Positions 1-7,716 are shown, numbered from the stretch's first letter. The stretch is 60,361 nucleotides of DNA from DASXAQ01 sp036406615 (GCA_036406615.1 DASXAQ010000023.1:1-60361); one strand, 5' to 3'. The notes: generated from the letters alone by a model not told the origin. Translations and numbers: made by a program.

Positions 1-20
1 GACTGTTCTTCGAGTTATGA
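1..20 (+). CDS. C-terminal end of an upstream gene (partial)
   Basis: The first bases can be read as the last five codons (LFFEL) and TGA stop of a gene that begins outside the window. The stop at 18-20 overlaps the ATG of the Rieske gene at 17, giving the ATGA junction used at many other places in this window. Too little is present to name the product; by context it would belong to the same respiratory cluster. Confidence 0.3.
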
Positions 21-754
21 CCGCATCCCTCGCCTCCTCCGTCGTCACTCCGCGGTCGGTCGCCGTGATGATCGCGATCGTCATGGTGGGGCTGTTCCTG
101 TTCATCCTCGGCTGGTCGCTGCTGCAGACGCGCCGCCGCACGGCGGTCGTGCCCCCGACCGCCGAGGAGGCGGCCGCGGGAGCGAAGCCGAAGCGCGTCC
201 CGGTCGCGCGGCGCGACTTCCTGCGCCGCGGGCTGCTGGCCTCGCTGGCGGTGTTCGCGGCCGAGTTTGGCGGCGCGAGCCTCGCCTTCCTGTGGCCGAA
301 CCTGAAGGGCCAGTTCGGGTCCGTCGTCACCGCCGGGTCGCTCGACGACATCAAGTCCTACATCGAGCAGAACAGCCAGCCCTTCTACCTGGGCGCGGGG
401 CGCTTCTACATCGTCCCCTACAACGGGAACGGGACCGACACGATCTACGCGGGCCTGGTGGACCAGGGCCTCATGGCGCTGTACCAGCGCTGCGTGCACC
501 TCGGCTGCCGCGTCCCGTTCTGCCAGGCCAGCCAGTGGTTCGAGTGCCCGTGCCACGGCTCGAAGTACAACGAGGCCGGCGAGTATCAGCTGGGTCCCGC
601 TCCCCACGGCATGGACCGGTTCCCGCTCACCATCAGCAACGACATCGTGAGCGTCGACACGAGCAACCAGGTGCTGGGGCCACCGCGCGGCACGAACACG
701 ACCAACCAGGCGCCGGAGGGGCCGTTCTGCGTCGGCGGATCGGCGGGCGGATGA
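17..754 (+). CDS. Rieske [2Fe-2S] protein of a quinol:cytochrome c oxidoreductase
   Basis: This 245-residue protein carries a hydrophobic helix at about residues 18-36, a twin-arginine signal (RRDFLRR) at about 65-71, and a second hydrophobic stretch. The Rieske domain follows, with CVHLGC near residue 158 and CPCHGS near 176 supplying the two Cys and two His cluster ligands. Rieske subunits take electrons from membrane quinol and pass them to cytochrome c on the outer face of the membrane. The next genes encode a membrane cytochrome c and an unknown membrane protein, so this is the end of a bc-type or related respiratory cluster. The exact complex cannot be named because the cytochrome b gene lies outside the window. 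Confidence 0.88.
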   Translation: MTASLASSVVTPRSVAVMIAIVMVGLFLFILGWSLLQTRRRTAVVPPTAEEAAAGAKPKRVPVARRDFLRRGLLASLAVFAAEFGGASLAFLWPNLKGQFGSVVTAGSLDDIKSYIEQNSQPFYLGAGRFYIVPYNGNGTDTIYAGLVDQGLMALYQRCVHLGCRVPFCQASQWFECPCHGSKYNEAGEYQLGPAPHGMDRFPLTISNDIVSVDTSNQVLGPPRGTNTTNQAPEGPFCVGGSAGG

Positions 755-800
755 GCCGTCTCGCCCGCGCCGGTGGCTGCCCGCACGCGGTGATGTCCCG

Positions 801-1499
801 ATGATGCTCGGACAGATCTCCGGCACGCGCGCCGTCGTGATCGTCGGCGCGATCATCATCCTGAGCCTGTTCGCGCTGGCGATCGCGTACTCCAGCTTCC
901 GCCGCCCACGGCGCGAGGGCACGCCCGATATCCCGCCGGCGATGAAGCCGGGCCCGACGGATGCGGTGCTCGAGAAGTCGCGATTCGAGCGCATGCTCGG
1001 ATGGGGCACGACCACCGTGATCTTCCTCGCGATCTGGGTCCCGCTCGTGTGGCTGATCGAGCCGGGCCAGAACAAGACCGATCAGGCCACCATGAACGCC
1101 GAATCGATCCAGCGCGGCTCCATGATCGTGCAGCTGAACTCCCCGACGAACCCCGAGGGGTTCGGGTGTGTGCGCTGCCACGGCGGTCAGTTGCAGGGCT
1201 GGTTCAACGTGTTCAATGGCAGCGTGGTCACCACGCCGGACCTGCAGACCGTGTGCGGCGGGCCCTTCACGGGACATCCGCAGATCAAGAGCCTGGACGA
1301 CGTGGTCAACACGATCGCGCAGGGCCGCCCCGGCACCGACATGCCGTCGTGGTCGGTGAAGTTCTCCGGGAGCCTCGACGACCAACAGATCAACGACATC
1401 GTGAACTACATCCTTTCGATCCAGAAAGTGCCCTTCAAGAACAACGTCTGCATCAACCCGCAGGCGGCCGCGAAGGCGGCGGGGGGATCGAGCGGATGA
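801..1499 (+). CDS. membrane-anchored monohaem cytochrome c
   Basis: This 232-residue protein has one N-terminal transmembrane helix (about residues 12-30) and a second near 70-90. A class I cytochrome c domain follows: the haem site CVRCH is at about residues 123-127, and a Met in TDMPSW near 180 is the likely sixth iron ligand. It probably accepts electrons from the Rieske subunit encoded just upstream and feeds a terminal oxidase. The start has a tandem ATGATG; either Met is possible. Its TGA stop overlaps the ATG of the next gene (ATGA at 1496-1499), which indicates translational coupling within the respiratory operon. Confidence 0.85.
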   Translation: MMLGQISGTRAVVIVGAIIILSLFALAIAYSSFRRPRREGTPDIPPAMKPGPTDAVLEKSRFERMLGWGTTTVIFLAIWVPLVWLIEPGQNKTDQATMNAESIQRGSMIVQLNSPTNPEGFGCVRCHGGQLQGWFNVFNGSVVTTPDLQTVCGGPFTGHPQIKSLDDVVNTIAQGRPGTDMPSWSVKFSGSLDDQQINDIVNYILSIQKVPFKNNVCINPQAAAKAAGGSSG

Positions 1500-2254
1500 C
1501 CGGGCTCGTGGCGCTGGCCCCCACGTTCACCAAAGGCGTCCTGGCCACGATCGCCGCCTTCGTGCTGTTCATCGGCAGCGTCTACGTACTGACATCCGCG
1601 ATCTTCGGGCGCCGGATGGGGCTGGCGGTGCTGTCCACCGCGTTCTTCTCCTGGATGATCATCCTGTCGCTGCTGTGGGTGGCCGGCGTCCCCGGCAGCA
1701 ACCCGCGCAACCTGGGCCCTCGGGGGACGGAGGCGCACTGGCAGGTCTTCGCCGCGGGCGCGGGAGCGCAGAAGACGCAGTATCCGGTGACCGGCCAGTA
1801 TCCCGACCACTGGCGCAACCCGACGACGTGTCCGCCGCCGACGGGAGAGATCGTCTCCACCGAGCCGAGCGCGTGCCACAACACGGCGTCGTCGGTGCAG
1901 GCCGTCGTGCCGGCGATCCAGACCTACCTGGCGGCACAGGCGCAGGCGCAGCTGGCGAGCCAGGGGCAGAACGTCACCATCGACCCGACGACCTTCTCCG
2001 TGACCAACGTGCAGTTCTCGGAATCGGGGAGCACGTTCCTGGCGGTGGGCCGGGGCTTCGACGCGTCGGGTGGTCCGGCGGTGACGGTGTTCGTGTACCA
2101 CGACAAGGGCAACGTGCCGGTCTACTCGTGGGGGTTCCTGCTGGCGTCGGCCCTGGGCTTCGCGATCAGCGTGCCGTTCCTCGACCGGGCGGAGCGATCG
2201 CGCAAGGCCATCCTGACAGGCGGGACGGCTCCCCCCTGGTACGGACCGGCGTGA
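1496..2254 (+). CDS. unknown membrane protein of the respiratory cluster
   Basis: The gene encodes 252 residues. Two transmembrane helices lie near the N-terminus (about residues 14-35 and 42-64), then an extracytoplasmic domain of about 140 residues containing a Cys-Pro-rich segment and a Gln/Ala-rich stretch, then a final helix near 210-230. I recognise no family. The start is set by the ATGA overlap with the cytochrome c gene. Its position directly after a Rieske protein and a cytochrome c suggests an accessory or assembly subunit of the same complex, but this is inference from context only. Confidence 0.7.
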   Translation: MTGLVALAPTFTKGVLATIAAFVLFIGSVYVLTSAIFGRRMGLAVLSTAFFSWMIILSLLWVAGVPGSNPRNLGPRGTEAHWQVFAAGAGAQKTQYPVTGQYPDHWRNPTTCPPPTGEIVSTEPSACHNTASSVQAVVPAIQTYLAAQAQAQLASQGQNVTIDPTTFSVTNVQFSESGSTFLAVGRGFDASGGPAVTVFVYHDKGNVPVYSWGFLLASALGFAISVPFLDRAERSRKAILTGGTAPPWYGPA

Positions 2255-2276
2255 CGACGATCAGGGAAGGATCACG

Positions 2277-2444
2277 ATGCTCGGACTGGTGACCGACGGG
2301 ACCACGGCGTTCATCTGGCTGACCGTCATGGTGGTGGTGTTCTTCATCGCGATGGTCATCATCGTGGGGCGCCAGTAGCTCTCACCCCGGGCTGTCTGCC
2401 CCTCGGTTCCACCGATCCCGCTCGGCCGAGCGCCTCCTCCCTAG
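2277..2444 (+). pseudogene. possible small membrane peptide, apparently frameshifted
   Basis: An ATG at 2277 follows a good ribosome site (GGGAAGGA). The first 22 codons encode a short polar head and the start of a hydrophobic helix. The helix then breaks at the T run 2340-2342, and the literal frame runs on to a TAG at 2442 with a Pro/Arg-rich tail. With one T fewer, the frame would continue as a clean hydrophobic helix ending GRQ-stop at 2377-2379, a 33-residue single-helix peptide. That would suit a small respiratory-complex subunit. It is either a real frameshift or a one-base assembly error. Confidence 0.35.
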
Positions 2445-3424
2445 AGATCTCCGAGCCACTCCGCCGCCTCCGCGGCGTGGTACGTGAGGATGAGCCGCGC
2501 GCCCGCGCGCCGGATCGAGGTCAGCACCTCCAGCGCGGCCTTGCCTTCGTCGATCCACCCATTCGCCGCGGCGGCCTTCAGCATCGCGTACTCGCCGCTG
2601 ACGTTGTACGCGGCGACCGGGCGGTCCACGCCATCGGCGACGCGCCGGATGACGTCCAGGTACGGCAGGGCCGGCTTGATCATCACGATGTCGGCGCCCT
2701 CGTCGACGTCCGTCCGGGCCTCGCGCAGCGCCTCGTCGGCGTTCGCGGGATCCAGCTGGTACCCGGAGCGGTCGCCGAAGCTCGGCGCGCACTCCGCCGC
2801 GTCGCGGAACGGGCCGTAGAACGCGGACGCGAACTTCGCGGCGTAGGCCAAGATGCCGGTGCCCGAGAAGCCGGCCCCGTCCAGCCGCTCCCGGATGGCG
2901 CCCACCTGGCCGTCCATCATCCCGGACGGGGCTACCAGGTCGGCCCCGGCCGCGGCCTGCTCGACCGCGATGCGGCGGTACCGTTCGAGCGTCGCGTCGT
3001 TGTCGACGCTGCCGTCCGGTGCCAGCACCCCGCAATGCCCGTGGTCGGTGTACTCGTCCAGACACAGGTCGGCGATCAGCACGTGGTCGTCTCCCAGCTC
3101 GTCCCGCAGCGCCCGAAGCCCGAGCTGCGCGACTCCGTCGGGGTTCCACGCCTCGGACCCCTCGGGGTCCTTCCTGGCCGGCACGCCGAACAGGACGAAC
3201 GCGGTGACCCCGCGCGAGGCGATCGCGCGCGCCTGCTTGCGCAGCGATTCCAGCGTGTGCTGGCTGTGGCCCGGCATCGACGAGATGGGTACGGGCTCGT
3301 CGATACCCTCCTTCACGAACAGCGGCGCGATCAGGTGCCGGGGCGCCAGGTCGGTCTCTCGCACCATCGCTCGGAGCGCCGGCGTCCGGCGCAGCCGGCG
3401 TGGTCGGTCGGCGGGGTAGCTCAT
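2441..3424 (-). CDS. hemB: delta-aminolevulinic acid dehydratase (porphobilinogen synthase)
   Basis: This 327-residue protein condenses two 5-aminolevulinates to porphobilinogen in tetrapyrrole synthesis. Near the middle it has the metal-site motif DLCLDEYTDHGHCG, in which the first and third cysteines of the zinc type are kept but the second is Asp. The two Schiff-base lysine regions (AAKFASAFYGPF and MIKPALPYLD) are intact. The ATG at 3424 was chosen because the family starts with a short Arg/Pro-rich lead into RRLRRTPALR, as seen here. It follows hemD by 8 bases and is the last gene of the rex-hemCDB operon. Confidence 0.95.
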   Translation of the reverse strand: MSYPADRPRRLRRTPALRAMVRETDLAPRHLIAPLFVKEGIDEPVPISSMPGHSQHTLESLRKQARAIASRGVTAFVLFGVPARKDPEGSEAWNPDGVAQLGLRALRDELGDDHVLIADLCLDEYTDHGHCGVLAPDGSVDNDATLERYRRIAVEQAAAGADLVAPSGMMDGQVGAIRERLDGAGFSGTGILAYAAKFASAFYGPFRDAAECAPSFGDRSGYQLDPANADEALREARTDVDEGADIVMIKPALPYLDVIRRVADGVDRPVAAYNVSGEYAMLKAAAANGWIDEGKAALEVLTSIRRAGARLILTYHAAEAAEWLGDL

Positions 3425-3432
3425 CGGTGTCC

Positions 3433-4254
3433 TCACTCCTTCGCGTTCGCGCCGGCGCCCAGGGTTCGCTCGAGGGCGGCGACCAGGCCTTCGATTGTAT
3501 GGGGCCTGCCGACCGCGCGGACCTGGAGCCCGGCGAGCCGCGCCTCGCGCGAGGTCACCGGCCCGATGCACACGACCGCCGGAACGTGCCGCCGCTGCAC
3601 GACGGGGTGGCGAAGCATCGGCCCCGCCGCGCGAACGAACCCGCGCACGGTCGACGCGCTCGTGAACGTCACGGCGTCCACCTCGCCGCGCAGCAGCGCC
3701 CGCTGCACCGTTCGCGGCAGCGTGCGGACGTCCCGCGTCCGGTAGGCGTCGACGCGCACCGGCGACCACCCCTTCGCGGACAGCGCCCGCTCCAGTCCCT
3801 CCGGCGCCACGTCCGCCCGCGCGAGCAGCACCTCTCCCCTGCCGCGCGGCATCGCCCGGCCGAGCGCCTCGGTCGTGAACGTGGCCGGCACCAGGTCGGG
3901 GCGCACGCCCCTGGCCCGAAGCGACGCCGCCGTCCCCTCCCCGACCGCCGCCACCTTCGCCCGTAGGGAGCGCCGGCGCGCGCGGCCGGACCGCAGCCGG
4001 TCGAACACGGCCTCGACGCCGGCGGCGCTGGTGAACACGACCCAGGCGAACCGGCCGGCTGCCGCCGCATCCACGGCCGGATCGAGCGCCTTCGCGGGCG
4101 CGGGCACCAGCCGGATGGCGGGGGCCACCAGGGCGCGCGCGCCTCGGGCCTCGAGCGCTCGGACCAGATCGCCGGACTGGGCGCGGGGCCGCGTTACCAC
4201 GATGGTTCGCCCCGCCAGCGTCCCGGCGTCGGTCCGGGCCAGCCGGCGCGTCAC
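3433..4254 (-). CDS. hemD: uroporphyrinogen-III synthase
   Basis: The 273-residue product closes hydroxymethylbilane to uroporphyrinogen III. It shows the usual two alpha/beta domains: an N-terminal TIVVTRPRAQ strand, FTSAAGVEA and VGEGTA in the first half, and VTFTSASTVRGF plus a CIGPVTS segment in the second. It starts with GTG inside the hemC stop (GTGA at 4251-4254), so the two are translationally coupled. In many actinobacteria HemD is fused to a CobA methyltransferase; here there is no such domain, so this is a single-function enzyme. Confidence 0.88.
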   Translation of the reverse strand: MTRRLARTDAGTLAGRTIVVTRPRAQSGDLVRALEARGARALVAPAIRLVPAPAKALDPAVDAAAAGRFAWVVFTSAAGVEAVFDRLRSGRARRRSLRAKVAAVGEGTAASLRARGVRPDLVPATFTTEALGRAMPRGRGEVLLARADVAPEGLERALSAKGWSPVRVDAYRTRDVRTLPRTVQRALLRGEVDAVTFTSASTVRGFVRAAGPMLRHPVVQRRHVPAVVCIGPVTSREARLAGLQVRAVGRPHTIEGLVAALERTLGAGANAKE

Positions 4255-5153
4255 GACGCGTCCCGGACGGCGGCAAGGATCTCGGCCGCTCCTCGGGCCA
4301 GCATCTGTCGCGCCACGGCTTCGGCGGCGCCTTTCGGTTCGTCCTCGGCGCCGCCACGGGCAAGGGTGCGCCCATCCGGGCTGACCGCCACGGCCCGCAG
4401 CAGGACGCCGCCGCCCTGGGGTTCGGCATGCGCGCCGAGCGGCAGCGCGCAACCCCCGCCCAGCAAGTGCACCAGCGCGCGCTCGGCATCGAACGCCGCC
4501 CGCGACGGCCGGTGTTCGATCCGTCGAACCCGCTCCACGACCTCGGCGTCGCCGGCGCGCGCCTGCACGGCAAGCGCCCCCTGTCCCGGCGCGGGCAGCA
4601 TCTCATCGAGGCTCAGCGCGGCGACGTGGGCGGGGGCTGCCGACAGGCGGGACAGCCCAGCCGCGGCGAGCACCACGGCGTCGACCTCGCCCTCCTCGAC
4701 CTTCGCGAGCCGGGTGTCGACGTTGCCGCGCATCGCGACCACCCGCAGGTGCGGCCTGCTCGCGGCGAGCTGCGCGCTGCGGCGCGGGCTGGACGTTCCG
4801 ACGGTCGACGTCGGTCGCAGGCGCTGCTCGCGCGTGACCAGGACGTCGCGGGGGTCGGCGCGCTCCGGGACGGCGGCCACGACGACGCCGAACGGATCCT
4901 CAGCCGGCAGGTCCTTGGCCGAGTGGACGGCCAGGTCGACCTGCCCGTCCTCGAGCGCACGCACGATCTCGGCGACGAACAGCCCTTTGACCCCGGCGAA
5001 GGCCGGGTCGGGGGCCCGCTCGCCGCGGTCCCCGGCCGTCTGCAGCGGCACCAGTTCGGATTCGACTCCGTAGGCCGCGAGTCGCCGCGCCACCTCCCCG
5101 GCCTGCGCCATGGCCAGCCGCGACCGGCGCGTCCCGATGCGCAGCGTGGTCAC
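4251..5153 (-). CDS. hemC: porphobilinogen deaminase (hydroxymethylbilane synthase)
   Basis: This 300-residue enzyme polymerises four porphobilinogens into hydroxymethylbilane. The opening RIGTRRSRLAMAQA, the VHSAKDLP segment with catalytic Asp environment, GTSSPRR and RGNVDTRL are all textbook. Cys235 in LLGGGCALP is the attachment point for the dipyrromethane cofactor. It is the first hem gene of the operon, 16 bases after rex. In the usual actinobacterial order hemA (glutamyl-tRNA reductase) lies between rex and hemC; it is absent here. Confidence 0.96.
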   Translation of the reverse strand: MTTLRIGTRRSRLAMAQAGEVARRLAAYGVESELVPLQTAGDRGERAPDPAFAGVKGLFVAEIVRALEDGQVDLAVHSAKDLPAEDPFGVVVAAVPERADPRDVLVTREQRLRPTSTVGTSSPRRSAQLAASRPHLRVVAMRGNVDTRLAKVEEGEVDAVVLAAAGLSRLSAAPAHVAALSLDEMLPAPGQGALAVQARAGDAEVVERVRRIEHRPSRAAFDAERALVHLLGGGCALPLGAHAEPQGGGVLLRAVAVSPDGRTLARGGAEDEPKGAAEAVARQMLARGAAEILAAVRDAS

Positions 5154-5169
5154 GGCGGCGGGTCCGCGC

Positions 5170-5853
5170 TCAGCCGGCCGGGGAGAGGCCGTCCCCGACG
5201 CGCTCGCGCCGGACCGATCGCAGCGCCGCCTTGCGCTGCTCGTGGTAGGCCAGGATCTGCAGCTCCAGCGACAGATCGACCTTGCGCACGGAGATCTCCT
5301 CGGGCACGGTGATCACCGCCGGCGAGAAGTTCAGGACGGAGCGGATGCCGGCGGCCGTCATCCGGTCCGCCACGTCCTGCGCGGCCGAAGCCGGGGTGCA
5401 GATGACCCCGATCGCGATGCCCTCCCGGGCCACGATGTTCGGCAGGCGGTCGATGTGCTCGACCACGACGTCGCCCAGGCGCTCGCCCACCCGGGACGGC
5501 TCCACATCGACGAGCGCTGCGATGCGGAAGCCGCGCGCCAGGAACCCGCGGTAGTTGGCCAGCGCGTGCCCGAGGTTGCCCGCGCCGGCGATCAGGACCG
5601 GCCAGTGCTGCGTGAGCCCCAGCTCACGGCGCACCTGGTGGATCAGGTACGCGACGTCGTAGCCGACGCCGCGGGTCCCGTAGGACCCCAGGTAGGACAG
5701 GTCCTTGCGGACCTTCGCGGAGTTCACGCCCGCCGCGTCGGCCAGGTTCTCCGACGAGATCGTGACCAGCCCGTCGCCGGCCATCTCCACGAGGGCGCGA
5801 AGGTAGACGGGTAGGCGTCCGACCGTTGCCTCGGGGATCGAGCGGCCCCTCAC
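5170..5853 (-). CDS. rex: redox-sensing transcriptional repressor Rex
   Basis: This 227-residue protein senses the NADH/NAD+ ratio and represses respiratory and fermentation genes when NAD+ is high. Residues 1-75 form the winged-helix DNA-binding domain (SSENLADAAGVNSAKVRKDLSYLG). A Rossmann domain follows with the nucleotide-binding loop GAGNLGHAL near residue 90. Translation starts with GTG about 30 bases downstream of a TAGAAT -10 box. A Rex-like operator overlaps the -35 region, so autorepression is likely. Its place ahead of hemCDB links haem supply to redox state. Confidence 0.95.
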   Translation of the reverse strand: MRGRSIPEATVGRLPVYLRALVEMAGDGLVTISSENLADAAGVNSAKVRKDLSYLGSYGTRGVGYDVAYLIHQVRRELGLTQHWPVLIAGAGNLGHALANYRGFLARGFRIAALVDVEPSRVGERLGDVVVEHIDRLPNIVAREGIAIGVICTPASAAQDVADRMTAAGIRSVLNFSPAVITVPEEISVRKVDLSLELQILAYHEQRKAALRSVRRERVGDGLSPAG

Positions 5854-5883
5854 GGGTGTGGACGGGTGGCCGTCACGCGGCGG

Positions 5884-5913
5884 ATTCTAGCGCGATCGTG
5901 AACGACCGCACAA
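5884..5913 (-). promoter_or_regulatory. rex promoter
   Basis: On the minus strand a -35-like TTGTGC (5913-5908) and a -10 TAGAAT (5889-5884) are separated by 18 bases. Transcription would start about 25 bases before the rex GTG. The -35 box lies inside the predicted Rex operator. Confidence 0.55.
5896..5913. promoter_or_regulatory. predicted Rex operator
   Basis: Read on the minus strand the site is TTGTGCGGTCGTTCACGA. The known Rex site is TTGTGAA-N4-TTCACAA; 11 of the 14 fixed positions match, including both TTGTG and TTCAC cores. It sits 43-60 bases before the rex start and overlaps the -35 box, the classic place for autorepression. Confidence 0.65.
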
Positions 5914-5924
5914 TCGCACAAGCC

Positions 5925-6167
5925 CTACGGCCGGACCCGGAGCAGCGCCTCGAGCCGGTCCGGTTCGACGTGATACTCGAAGGCCTCCACGCCGTCGACG
6001 ACCACGACCGGCACGCGGAGCCCGTAGTCGGCCTCCAGGGCGTCGTCCCCGTCGATGAACACCTCGTCGAGCTCGAACGCGATCCGCCCACGGCACGACT
6101 CGATCACGGCCCTGGCCTCGTCGCACAGGCCGCACCGGCGCCGCGAATACAGCCGAACGGTGGCCAC
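5925..6167 (-). CDS. glutaredoxin-like thioredoxin-fold protein
   Basis: The product is 80 residues and fits the small glutaredoxin-like (DUF836) family. It begins with a beta strand (VRLYSRRRC), followed by the redox motif CGLC, and ends with VPVVVVDGVEAF, where the cis-proline segment VPVV is expected. It is probably a cytosolic thiol-disulfide protein. The GTG start at 6167 is 8 bases downstream of a TAGGAT -10-like box, which suggests a leaderless mRNA. Its position before rex-hem is a known actinobacterial arrangement. Confidence 0.75.
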   Translation of the reverse strand: MATVRLYSRRRCGLCDEARAVIESCRGRIAFELDEVFIDGDDALEADYGLRVPVVVVDGVEAFEYHVEPDRLEALLRVRP

Positions 6168-6175
6168 GGGCGCCA

Positions 6176-6181
6176 ATCCTA
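6176..6181 (-). promoter_or_regulatory. -10 element, leaderless start of the glutaredoxin-like gene
   Basis: TAGGAT on the minus strand ends 8 bases before the GTG at 6167. No ribosome site lies between them, so the mRNA would begin at or within a few bases of the start codon. No convincing -35 box is visible. Confidence 0.4.
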
Positions 6182-6209
6182 GCCCCGCGTCTGATAAGGA
6201 TGGTGCGAC

Positions 6210-6785
6210 GTGGATCGCGACCGAACGGAGGGAGAGCTCGACTCGGAGCTCCACCGGCGACTGTCGATGGGCGAGCAGGATGCGTTCGAGGAGCTGTACC
6301 GGCGCTACGCGCCGGCCGCGTTCGGCCTTGCCTACCGGGTGACCGCCCACGAGCTGCTGGCCCAGGAGGTGGTCCACGACGCCTTCATGGCGCTGTGGAA
6401 GGCCCCCCAGGCCTTCGATCCCTCCCGGGGGGCCTTCCGTTCGTTCTTCCTGTCGCTGGTCCACCACCGTGCGGTCGACGTGGTGCGGCGCGAGCAGCGC
6501 ATGCGCCAGCGGGCCGAACGAATGAACCCGGAGCCGCTCGAGGACGAAGATGTAGCGGAGGGCGTGGTGCAGGAGGCGTGGCTGGCCGACCGCCGCGAAG
6601 AGGTGTTGACCGCGCTCGGGAAATTGCCCCCGGAGCAGCGCGAGGTCCTGGAGCTGGCGTACTTCCGAGGCTACACGCAGGCGCAGGTCGCCGAGGCGAT
6701 GCAGATCCCGCTCGGGACCGTCAAGACCCGGACCCTGGCGGCGCTTCGCAAGCTTCGGGCCATGCTCGGCGGAGGAGACGCGTGA
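6210..6785 (+). CDS. ECF-type RNA polymerase sigma factor
   Basis: The 191-residue protein has sigma region 2 (about residues 25-95, with the conserved FEELYRRYAPAAF and FRSFFLSLVHHRAVD segments) and region 4 (about 130-185, helix-turn-helix YTQAQVAEAMQIPLGTVKTR). It lacks regions 1 and 3, as in ECF factors. GTG start at 6210 is preceded by AAGGA. Its stop overlaps the GTG of the anti-sigma gene (GTGA 6782-6785). The pairing with an RskA-type anti-sigma suggests a SigK/SigL-like envelope or oxidative stress regulon, but the signal is unknown. Confidence 0.92.
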   Translation: MDRDRTEGELDSELHRRLSMGEQDAFEELYRRYAPAAFGLAYRVTAHELLAQEVVHDAFMALWKAPQAFDPSRGAFRSFFLSLVHHRAVDVVRREQRMRQRAERMNPEPLEDEDVAEGVVQEAWLADRREEVLTALGKLPPEQREVLELAYFRGYTQAQVAEAMQIPLGTVKTRTLAALRKLRAMLGGGDA

Positions 6786-7507
6786 GCGACGAACACGAGC
6801 GGGTACAGGAGACGCTGGCGGGGATGGCCCTGCACGCCCTGGACGCCGACGAGATGGCCGAGGCCCGGGCCCTGCTGGCCGCGCACCTCCCCACCTGCGC
6901 CGAGTGCAGCCGCGCCCGCGACGAGTTCTCGTCGCTGGTCGCAGAGCTCGCCCTGGCCGCGCCGCCTCGGCGGCCCCCCAGGACGCTCGGAACCCGGCTC
7001 CGCAGGGAGGTCCGCCACGAGGGGCGGCGGCTCCGGGTGCCGCTGGTCGCGGCCGCCGTCGCCGTCGCCGTGGTGGCCGGGCTCGGCGCCTGGAACGCGC
7101 ACCTGTCCTCCCGGGTCAGCCGCGCTGAGCAACGCCAGGCCGCCACGCAGGCCGACACTGTGGAGCTGATCAACGCCGTGAGCCATCCCGAGTCGCGGGT
7201 CGTGCCGATGACTGCGGATGGGACCCGCCCCGGCGCGCAGGTGGCGGCCACGTACGTGCCCGGCCGCGCCCTCCTGTACGTGTTCGGCTCCCTGCCCCCG
7301 CCGCCGCGCGGCCACGTCTACCAGGTATGGGTGGGGCGCTCGGGAGTGTTCTCCAGCGCCGGCACCTTCGTGCCGGCGGACGCCGGCACGGTGCTCGTCC
7401 GGCTGTCGATCGACCCCTCCACCTACGACACCGTCCTGGTCACCGAGGAGCCGGCCCACGGCAGCTCGGCCCCGAGCCAGAGCCAGGTCGCCACGGCGTC
7501 GCTGTAG
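6782..7507 (+). CDS. zinc-dependent membrane anti-sigma factor (RskA-like)
   Basis: This 241-residue protein has an N-terminal zinc anti-sigma motif, H-x3-C-x2-C (His35, Cys39, Cys42), one transmembrane helix near residues 85-105, and an extracytoplasmic C-terminal domain of the RskA type with GHVYQVWVGRSG. It would hold the adjacent sigma factor at the membrane until a stress signal releases it. The GTG start lies in the sigma stop codon, ensuring balanced synthesis of the pair. Confidence 0.88.
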   Translation: MSDEHERVQETLAGMALHALDADEMAEARALLAAHLPTCAECSRARDEFSSLVAELALAAPPRRPPRTLGTRLRREVRHEGRRLRVPLVAAAVAVAVVAGLGAWNAHLSSRVSRAEQRQAATQADTVELINAVSHPESRVVPMTADGTRPGAQVAATYVPGRALLYVFGSLPPPPRGHVYQVWVGRSGVFSSAGTFVPADAGTVLVRLSIDPSTYDTVLVTEEPAHGSSAPSQSQVATASL

Positions 7508-7614
7508 CGGCGCCCCGCCCCTGGCCGGGGGACCCTTTGGGCGCTTCGCCCGAAAAAATTGGCGGGAAAGTCGGGGAAAGTCGCTGAACCCTCGAACCGG
7601 AGGTGTCGAAATAG

Positions 7615-7716
7615 ATACGGAGAAGCATCCCCCTTCTCTGCAAGGCCGGACGAGCGTCGGGTTCAGCCCGACGCAACATCGAGGAGGCCGCACCCCCTGC
7701 GGCCTCCTCTTTATTT
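7615..7716 (+). ncRNA. 6C-type small RNA
   Basis: Two hairpins with C-rich loops define the actinobacterial 6C RNA class. The first is GAGAAG-loop-CTTCTC at 7620-7638, whose loop holds a run of cytosines after CAT. The second is the terminal hairpin 7681-7709 with a CCCCC loop and a T-rich tail. Between them is an extra hairpin, GCGTCGGG/CCCGACGC (7654-7674). The 5' end is not certain. The RNA lies after the anti-sigma gene and faces a convergent gene. The match is from memory of the class architecture; a covariance-model search would settle it. Confidence 0.68.
7681..7716 (+). terminator. intrinsic terminator ending the 6C RNA
   Basis: A perfect 12-bp stem (GAGGAGGCCGCA with TGCGGCCTCCTC), a 5-base C loop, and TTTATTT immediately after it make a strong plus-strand Rho-independent terminator. 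The T tract overlaps the stop codon of the convergent gene at 7711. Confidence 0.93.

Noticed and set aside
3433..4254. HemD-CobA fusion as in many actinobacteria.
   Set aside because: The protein is 273 residues and contains only the uroporphyrinogen-III synthase domain; no methyltransferase motif is present.
7508..7716. Riboswitch controlling a downstream gene.
   Set aside because: The RNA ends in a terminator and the only gene after it is on the opposite strand, so there is nothing to control in cis; a 6C-type independent RNA fits better.
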